From positions 666,644-730,643 of the forward strand of contig LSYV01000044.1 of the NCBI GenBank assembly GCA_001584585.1: 64,000 bases of DNA, read 5' to 3'. The DNA is from Gonium pectorale. Its lineage: Eukaryota > Chlorophyta > Chlorophyceae > Chlamydomonadales > Volvocaceae. Positions within the stretch are counted from its first letter, which is position 1; each line of letters opens with the position of its first letter. This document shows, in pieces, positions 56,159 to 64,000 of the stretch. A program made the translations under genes and the position numbers. Below the pieces are notes generated by a model. That model was not told the origin of the DNA, did not search any database, and worked only from the letters and a program-made list of their open reading frames with translations.

Positions 56159-58013
56159 TCACACGCGGATGGCCCGCTTGCGTTCCGCCTCCAATGCGGC
56201 AGTCTCGGCCTTCTTGTGCTCCACGAAGTCGGCGTACGGCTTGGGATGGTGCGCCCAGCAGGGCTTGGAGAAGAAGTCCTGGCGGAGGGACGGCAACGAG
56301 CGCCATAGCGTGCAAGAATCGGGACCAGTTACGTGTTCACACCCAGCAGGAATGGTAATGGTGATTTTGTGCAGCAATTGTGCAGCTACAGCCACAAGCA
56401 GTACGGCATGTGCGGCACATTGCTTGAACTAGAAGCATGGAGGCCGCACGGAATCAAATCTCAAAGTGGATGGGTGGTTTGCGGCAACACGAGGGCACCC
56501 AGCCGCCGCTGCCTCCAGTGCTCCGCCTCCACCCATCATCGACACACAGCGTGGTCCCACAGCTCCCCGGCCCCTCACCCGCCTGCGCCTCCTTCACACA
56601 ACGTGCCCGCAGTCCACATGTGTCAAATGCCAGCACGTGCAACCGTATGGCTGACGGCGTGCCAACACCAAGCTTCCCCGGTGTTCCTAGGACGCCCGCG
56701 ACTCCTGCCTCAACACGGTCATAGCTGCATGCCGACATGCCCCCTGCCACTTGCCTTGACCTTGGGCACGTGCTCCTGCACCAGCACCTTGCCCGGCTCC
56801 TTGACCGCGCCGTGCTGCACGGCGTTCAGATGGGTCGTAGCGAGTTGGAGCTCTTTTGCAGATTCATCCCTGGATGCTGACACTACGTGTTGTGCGGCCC
56901 AGCTGGGGCAGGCAGGGACGCGTTGACAAATGCGCTGCAGAACAAATGTTCGTCCTGAGGACCCAGACCTAGCACGTCAGTCGCTGGCCAGCTGCAATTT
57001 TTCCAGTGGAAAACTGGAAAGAAAGAGGACGGCCGCTTCTACCCGCAACCCGCACCCGCTCGAGCAGCGCCATGACGTCCTGGTGCCCCATGTTGCGCGC
57101 CCAGTGCCAGGGCCGGTCGCCCGCGTTGTTGGAGGCGTTGACTTTGGCGCCCAGGCGCAGCAGCAGCTCCACGCCCTCGGCCCAGCCCTCGAAGGCGGCG
57201 TTGTGCAGCGGCGTGTTGCCGGCGGCCTCCACCTCGTTCACGTCCGCGCCCTCGCCCACCACCAATTGCTCCACCACTGCAGAGGGCACGGGGGTTGAGA
57301 GGGGCTGGGAGGGATTAGCTTCTTGGGGCCAAGAGGGATTGGAAGTGGGATTGGAAGGCATTCTTGGGGCACTCTCTTGGGGCGACGAGGAGAGGAGCTC
57401 TCGGGAAACGTGGCAGCGGGATCGATGGGGCTGGGGCGCCGCCTCGCAGACGTGCAAGGGCGGGGAGCGGCACGACGGGACATGAGGGATGTGAGTGTGG
57501 GCTTGTTTGCGGAAGCACTGTTGGAGGGAAGATGGTGAACAAGACAGAAAGGTTGCCTCTCACTCCAGCAAATGTTCGGTGCTCTTGCTCACATACAGCT
57601 GCAAATACGCAGAGGAGGCAGGGTTTGGGACGGACGGGGCTGAGGGCAGGGGGGGCGAGCGGCCCGCGTGCGGGGATGTGTGAAGCAAACACCTGAGGTT
57701 GGGAGCATGAGCAGCCCTGAAGGGCAGACGCGATGCAGCGATGCAGAGGGGGTTCGTTGCATCGTTGGCCGTGCGCGAAACGCAACCCATGTCATTGCTC
57801 ATGTGACGCGAGGCACGACGCCGCACGAGGCTGAGCGACCCACGGCGGGCGGGCGCACTTACGCGCGGCGTTGCGGTTGCAGACAGCCCGGTGCAGGCGC
57901 ATGTCGCCCACGCGGCCGCAGCCACGGATGCTGCCGCCCCCGTCGTCCTTGACGCCCACGGGGCCGCGCCAAGCGGGGAGCGTGGCGCTGTTGATGCTGC
58001 TCCACCAGTCCAT
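56159..58013 (-). CDS. Small ankyrin-repeat protein
   Basis: Four exons (58013-57863, 57276-57043, 56876-56755, 56278-56159; stop TGA) give 208 residues. Residues about 36-128 form two to three ankyrin repeats: GDMRLHRAVCNRNAALVEQL, then GNTPLHNAAFEGWAEGVELL with GAKVNASNNAGDRPWHWARN, and GHQDVMALLE. They are followed by a charged helix and a Lys/Glu-rich tail ending in EAERKRAIRV. Ankyrin repeats bind other proteins; the partner is unknown. Exon 3 ends at a GC donor (AAG|GCAAGT), the only phase-consistent choice. The exon 2 end at 57043 (GTAGAA donor) is less certain than the rest; an alternative is GTGCGG at 57056. It lies head-to-tail with the carrier and divergent from the secreted-protein gene. 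Confidence 0.7.
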
Positions 58014-58938
58014 AGTGGGTTGCTGTGACAGGGGCCGGTGCAAGGGTGTCGGCCAGGCGCTGTGTCTGTGCTGCGGAGTGGGGAGACGCAGGCACAAGAA
58101 TGCCAACTAAGATTGTGCTCTAGCAGGGCGCTAACGGGGCGTGTATCGCTCCCAGAAGGAGTGCAGGGTGGCCTCTCGGACGAGCCCATAGCGGCCCATG
58201 CACCGACACCAGAGCTCTGCTCTGACCCGCACCCTCCCATCCTTGATTGATTTTGAGAATGTGGTACGCCCAGGGGTATGCAGTTTCAACATTTCTGCCC
58301 TTCGCCCGCGCGCTTGTAGGGCAGCGGCTTGCCGCACCCGCGAACCGAACGGCGGGTCGGCTGCCGGCTCGTACAGATACCGCTTCACAATCGGTAGTGT
58401 GCATCATGGCGTTCAAGACTGGATACAATGGAATGGGGTGGGCGGAGAATCGGGGGAGGGGAAGCTGCGCAACGGTCGGGAACCTAAATCCGCAGGCGAT
58501 TTTTGGTTTGGTTCACGCCCGACAAGCTGTTGTTTGCGTAACCAGCTGCATAATTAGGTACAGAATTGGGCATTTGCCCGCGCAGCCTAGCGCTTGGCCC
58601 CAGTTTTGCTGCCCAGACAGCCTCACAACTATAGCGAACTGCAACGCTCCTATGCGCGATGCAATGATACTGTGCAAGTGATAATTGAGGCCACGCTTGT
58701 AAGTCCTGACTGAGGAGTCGCCATCCGCCCGCGAGGCAGCGCATCGGAATCAGCAGAGCAGTACGCGACGGTGCTGCGAACGCTCACAATCGCGCGCGAA
58801 ACTTGCACTCAGCTGTAGGCGAAAGCTAAGCGCTCGTCCTAGCAACCGGGGATTCAAACCAGGCACGACGACGCAGCACATGACCGCCGGCCTTCAAGCC
58901 CCCGGCGTGACGCTCCGGCGCAGCGGAGCTGCCTGATC
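58014..58938. promoter_or_regulatory. Divergent intergenic region, ankyrin gene and secreted-protein gene
   Basis: 925 bases separate the divergent start codons (58013 minus, 58939 plus). It should hold both promoters. No coding exon, TATA box or known motif was recognised. Confidence 0.4.
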
Positions 58939-61900
58939 ATGACACGGAGGTCTGCAGTACTGCATCAGGGGCCGGTGGGGCAGGGCGGCATGGTCGGGGC
59001 GTCAGCCTCGACGCCGCAACCACTGCTCCTCCTCCGCCTCACGCTCCTCGCCGTCCTCTGGCTCTCTCTGGCTCAAGGGACGCCAGCGCCGGTGCATGAT
59101 CGGCGCTACCTCCTGGGCGTTGCCACCCTGGCTCCCCAGACCCACATGGCCGCGGGGCGCGACGTGAACACAGCAGCACACTTGTACGGCAACCGTACGG
59201 CAGGGTGGTACGCCATTGGGTTGCTGCCGCACGCTCTCAACCTGCTGCCCGACAGCTTCGCGACCACCTACAACGCCGAGGGCCGGCCCCGCGAGTGCTC
59301 GGAGAGCGCCGCGCTGGCGGCCTCGGTTCGCGCCTTTGGCCTGCCCCGCGCCGCCAAGGACTTCACCTTTGTGGCGCTGTTCGATCCGCCCCAGCGCGAC
59401 TACAACGCCACGGCACGCGGCGCACTGGGGGAGCTGTTCTCGGTCGGCGGCCTGTCGGTGCAGTGGGACGTCGTGTCGGGTAAGGGGCACGGGAGGCAGC
59501 TCGGCAGCCTTGGGGTTGGGTGGGGACAGCACACCTCTACCCTTCCGTCAGGGGGAGCGGCCATGCACGGCGCTCGGAGCCCGCGCCACACCGGGTCGGT
59601 AAACATGTCTTCTGCCACAGTCTGGAAGCCTTCCCGCCCGCCCTCGCCTTCGTAGGGCTTGCCAAGCCAGCGCTTTCTTGGCAAGCGCGGGACGGCGTCA
59701 AGTCCTCACGGCCTTCGGCTCGTGGTACTCTCCTCACCCGTCCCATGCCTCCCCCCTCCGCCTATTTTCCCCGACCATCACTCCGCATCCCCGTCCTCGC
59801 CCCTCAGGCGTCGTCCGCATTTTCGCGGCCTGGGAGACGGGCTCCACGGTCATCGCCTCAGCCGCCTCGGCCGTCCCCAGCGCCGCCGCAAGTTGGCCCG
59901 CCATCGCGCTGTCAGTCAGCCGCCGGTCGGACGGGGCGCTGGGCGTCTGCATAAACGGGGCGCCCGCGCCCATCGTGCAGGTCAGCGGCCGCCACCGCCA
60001 CGCTAAGACACGATCCCGCTTCCCAGCATGGTGTACTCAACTCCTGCTCCTGCGTTCTCCTTGGGGCTGAACGCATGGTTGTCACACACGCGGCACTTAC
60101 CGCACGTAGTGGTGGCGGTGATGGGGATGGGGGCGTGCAGTTCTGTAGGGCCGGGCCGGGCCGATGCGCTAGCCTCGTTGTTATGTTTATTGCGGCTGGT
60201 CGCCCTGGCGCTGCGGGCACGCAACTGAGGCCGCAGACCTCAGTTGCGGTAGACTGGGCCGGTAGAATGGGTAGTCTGGGGAGGCAGTTGCAGCAGTTTG
60301 GAGGGCGGGCGGCAGAGCATGGCAGCTACGGTCCAGCCCTTCGCCACACGCCCCTGATGAGTCTCCCTGCCCTGCCCGACCCGGCCTGTGCGTTGATTCC
60401 CGCCCCGAATCTGCAACTTGACAGTCCCCTCAGCCCCCCTTTTTCCGATCCTATCCCCTCCTCTGTCCCCTCCGCTCTCCCCTCCGCTCTCCCCTTACCC
60501 CCCCCCCTCGCCCCTCCCCTCTCTCCCTCAATGTGCCGTGTGGACGTCGTCCACAGCGGCCGCTTAGCAGCGTCCCCCAGGCGGGCGGCTGGCTGGGCAA
60601 CGCAGCCCTCTCGCTCGGCTGGTCGCTGGCGGCTGCGGACCAGGTGAACCTGGGTGACCCACGGGCCACCATCTCAGCCAAGACCCGCCTCCACCAGCTC
60701 TGGTTCGTCAACCAAGCCTGGTCGTGCACGGACGTCGAGCGATGGATGTCGTACGACACCGGAACGAGCGCGGCGCCGCTAGCGCCCCTGGCGCCGCCGC
60801 CGCGCCTGGCGGCTCTGCCGTACGCCAACACAGCGCCGACACTGGAGAGCCTGGAGGTGGCTGCGGAGAACGGCGGCACGGGAGCGGAAGGGGAGGCGTT
60901 CGTGGGGCAGCGCGTGACAGTGACAGCGCGGCTGGAGGACGCGGACGGGGATCCGCTGCGAGTACGGCTCGTGGCGTACGGCGTGCCCGCCAGGTGAGGA
61001 GCCGTACCGCGTAAGTGATGCCTCAGGGTGGTATCGTACCAGAGTTGCAACCGCCAGCTAGGGGGAGCTCGGGTCGAATTGAGTGCGTGGATAATGTATG
61101 GAGGCCCTGATAACATGCCTCTGGTGCGTGAGGTAATGTTTGGCCTACAGCGCCTGTCGTACGATACCTGTACTGAATCGTATGACTGTTGCCTTTCCTC
61201 TGCTTTGGCCGCAGGGGCTGCGCGACGGCGGGCTGCGGAGACGACGTGGCCGAGGCCAACGGCACCGGCAGCGTCACACTCACGTACCAGACCGCCTTCG
61301 CGGTGAGCTCGCCGCGTGGCTGCTCCCCCTTCATCGGGGTCGGCGCTCGGTAGTAGCAGAAACTGGTTGCATCCGCCTGGGGCGCTGCATTTGAGAGGGA
61401 AGGAGTCATTTGCTGCACTCATGTTCGCTTCCGCAGTTGCCTCCGCACCTCTCCACTCCCCTTCCGTTACCGATTGCTCGGTGCGGCGTTCTGCGTCCCC
61501 AGCCCCCTTCCTCGCCGTAGCCCCCCGTCACCCCGCGTCACCTTCCCAACGCTGGGCGAATGCTGCTGGCGCCCAGCCCATTCACATCCAAACCCCTCTC
61601 CTCAACCTCACCCCCACCCCCTCGCCTCAGCTGCCGGGCCGCTTTGTGCTGCGCCTCGAGGCGTCCGACCAGACGGGCCTCATCCGGGGTTGGGACGTGG
61701 CGGTGCTGGTCCGCAAGCAGGGGGACTTGCAGCGACTGGCGCCGTGCTGCAGGTGGGGCGGGTGATTTGTGGATGCGGGGGCGGGGACACGGAGCTATAG
61801 CGGGTGCGCGACTGCAGATGTGCGTGAGCGCAGGCGCCTGGCTAGGTGTCTCTTAACCCACCGTCCTCGGAGTCCTCCAGCTCTGCTGCCACCCCCAGGG

Positions 61901-64000
61901 ACACAGGGTACAGTAGAAAGGTCAGAGCTTCAGTGTCATCTCCTTGACCATGCTCCTGCCCTCCTGCCCCTCCTGCCCCTCCCCTCCCTCCGCTCAAGTC
62001 CTGCCGCTCATGTGCAATTAACCGATTACTTACTTTGAAGAGCACCGTGGCGTGTCTCTAGCGGTGGCATGTGTTACGACGGATGGGGCGTGGTGGGCGT
62101 TGCGTTCAGGCGCTGTCCTGTAGGCACTCTGGGAGGCGATGAACGACAAAAGTTGACATGTCCTCCACCAGGTCCACGGGCATGGTGGTGGCGGGCCAGA
62201 GCGGCCGGCCCATCCACAGCACGCGCTTCCGCGACCCTCGGGTCGCCTCGCTGGCCGCCTCCCTGGGCTGGCCTGCATCCTACCTGGCCAACGAGGACCT
62301 GGAGGCGGAGCGGCTCTTCGACTGGGGCGTGCTGGCGCCGGCGCACGACCCGGGTGAGGGAGTGATGGAAAAGGGATAGACGGGAAGCGTGCGGGGTTTG
62401 CGAAAATCGAATGTAGGAAACATCTGACGACTGGGGGAAGGCGTGCTGCAGACGGCGGACGACCGGGGGAACGGCTGACGGCTGCGGGGGGAGGGAGGCT
62501 GGCGCTGGGTTGCGACCCAAGATGTGTACCGTGAGTGTTAACGTGATCCAGCACTGTGCTCTTGGTGTTGGACTGAGGACCGGGGACCGGGGACTGAGGC
62601 AGGGGCAGTGGTGGGCTTCTACAGCATGCCTGCGGTGCAAGAGGCCCTTGCGTGGGCGCGAAGCGCTCATACCCCATACCCCATGACCCGTGGTCCATGG
62701 CCCCACGCCCATGGCCCTCGTCCCTGCCCGCACGCAACCAGTGGCACTGAGGCCCTCACGCGGCGGACCCCCGCCGCCTCGCCCAACCGCCTGCCTCACC
62801 CCCTCCCAGGTCCTGCTTAGCCATGCCCCCAATAATCCCTTGCCCCATGCCCTGGTTGCTGACGGGATCTTCACAGCTGCCCCTCTGACCAAGCCTTGCG
62901 CCTTGTGCGCCGCGCCTCGTGTTCGCCGCAGCCGGCCCGCAGTGCAGCCGGCTTCCACGGACGACTCCTCTTCCGGCCCCCGTCCTTCCCTCCTCACTAC
63001 CCCACTGCCGCCTTTGAGACACTCCCCCCGACCCCCTGCCCTTTCCTCCCCCCCGCCAACCCGCATACTACAGCCGACCCGCCGCGCAGCCACCCTGCAC
63101 GGCGCCTCCCCTCGCACGCCCTCCTCCCCACTCCCCCATGTTTGCTGCCCTGCAGTCAAGGCCCGCGCCTTACCCCGCTTTCTTGCGCCCCTTCAACCCC
63201 TGCCCGGTTGCAGCCGGCCTACAGCTCAGCCCATGCATGGACGCGTTCCTGGCGGGCCCCGGCTCACCCCGCGTGCTGGCGGGCTCGGTGGACCAGCGGA
63301 CAGTCGCCAACGGGCACGGCAAGCGCCTGCTCATCGTGCCGCAGGTGTGCGCACATGCGTGTCTGTGGGGGGGGCATAGAGCATGGGTGTGCGTGGGATG
63401 GGTTAGAGGTTAAGCAGGAGGGCCGCTTGTTAGAGGCGTATGGGGCCGGGGACGCCGTTTGATGGGCTCCTACCCTCCCCCACCCCCCCCCACCCCCATC
63501 CCCCGTCGCACCCGTCTCCCGCACGCCTGCCCCGCGGCCCCGCCCGGCGCAAGCAGGGCTACGACTGGGCGATCCCGCTTGCCAACAAGTCTAACGCGCC
63601 CGCCTGCAACTCGCACTGGACCCAGTGGGCCGCCGACTCGCCCTACCGCTCCACCGCCGGCACCTTCAGCGACGGGTGCGACCCGGGGCCGGGCACCGGC
63701 GGAAGCCGGGCGGGGCGCTCTGTATGTGTGCGACGGCCCAGTCCCGCGCCTGATCCTCTCCGTCCCGCCCTATGCCTCTCCCTTACGCACCCCGTGCGCC
63801 CACCGTACCACCCACCCCTCCCAGGACGCCCATCTACTGCTCCTACGCCTGCACCCGCAACGGTACGCGCGCACTGCAGCAGCTGTCCGGCATGACCGAC
63901 CGGCTGATGGAGGCGATGGCGGAACTCAGCTACGGCCGCTTCTCATTCAGCTGGGACGTCACCGTCACCGACACGCTCATGCTGCCGCAGGCAGGTTGGG
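58939..64000 (+). CDS. Secreted/extracellular protein, unknown family, 3' end off window
   Basis: Nine exons found (58939-59479, 59808-59980, 60581-60993, 61215-61302, 61631-61752, 62172-62353, 63214-63344, 63557-63675, 63825-about 63990), all phase-consistent, giving about 645 residues so far. A hydrophobic stretch (LLLLRLTLLAVLWLSLAQG) after the N-terminus is a likely signal peptide; the ATG at 58990 would place it closer to the start. NRT and NAT glycosylation sites and many paired Cys fit an extracellular or vacuolar protein. Residues about 330-440 look like an Ig/cadherin-type beta domain (RLEDADGDPLRVRLVAYGV, then GSVTLTYQ, then GRFVLRLEASD). C-terminal segments YDWAIPLANKS and PIYCSYACTRNGT are Cys/Asn-rich. 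I do not recognise a catalytic motif. The last donor lies at the window edge. Confidence 0.65.

Noticed and set aside
1..64000. CRISPR arrays, rRNA or tRNA genes, bacterial operons
   Set aside because: No regularly spaced short repeats, no recognisable rRNA or tRNA sequence, and all genes are intron-rich eukaryotic loci.

Overview
The window is nuclear DNA of a green alga, most likely a volvocine (Chlamydomonas/Volvox-type) chlorophyte. The genes are GC-rich and cut by many short introns with GTGAGT/GTGGGT-like donors and TGCAG/CCGCAG acceptors. Proteins carry Ala/Gly/Pro-rich low-complexity tails, and the repeats include green-alga-style Ty3/gypsy and LINE debris. The species cannot be named from the sequence alone. 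There are three runs of N (19705-20457, 31252-31667, 43214-43233).

Layout. Positions 1-22.4 kb are a repeat-rich accessory block. It holds an 80-bp tandem repeat, a family of foldback (long inverted repeat) elements with an associated flank repeat present in three arrangements, a decayed Ty3/gypsy element on the minus strand (gag, zinc knuckle, protease remnant, RNase H), several LINE fragments, a truncated paralogue of the membrane-protein gene at 30 kb, and one short RRM-type gene (16.0-16.9 kb). Positions 22.4-64 kb are mostly genes: a membrane-anchored GH42-like glycoside hydrolase (22.4-28.5, +); a large multi-pass membrane protein of unknown function (30.0-35.9, +, broken by a gap); a gene-poor stretch (35.9-41.4) with one dispersed repeat; TOM7 (41.5-41.8, -), divergent from a protein with four tandem hnRNP-Q-acidic-domain-like repeats (42.0-47.6, +); an EF-hand mitochondrial carrier of the SCaMC/ATP-Mg-Pi type (49.9-55.2, -); a small ankyrin-repeat protein (56.2-58.0, -); and a secreted or extracellular protein of unknown family that runs off the window end (58.9-64.0, +).

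The genes are ordinary dispersed eukaryotic loci, not an operon. The clearest architectural link is the head-to-head TOM7/AcD-protein pair, whose start codons are 193 bp apart and probably share a promoter. TOM7 and the carrier are both mitochondrial, but nothing in the sequence shows that they are co-regulated.

Exon boundaries were worked out by hand from open frames, GT-AG (one GC-AG) sites and matching intron phases. All coding genes except the gap-broken one and the window-edge one give an uninterrupted spliced frame. The most unusual material is the foldback family (one copy is a half-palindrome ending at the dyad), the tandem AcD-repeat protein, the paralogue pair of unknown membrane proteins, and a 753-base N gap that looks like an assembly artefact.
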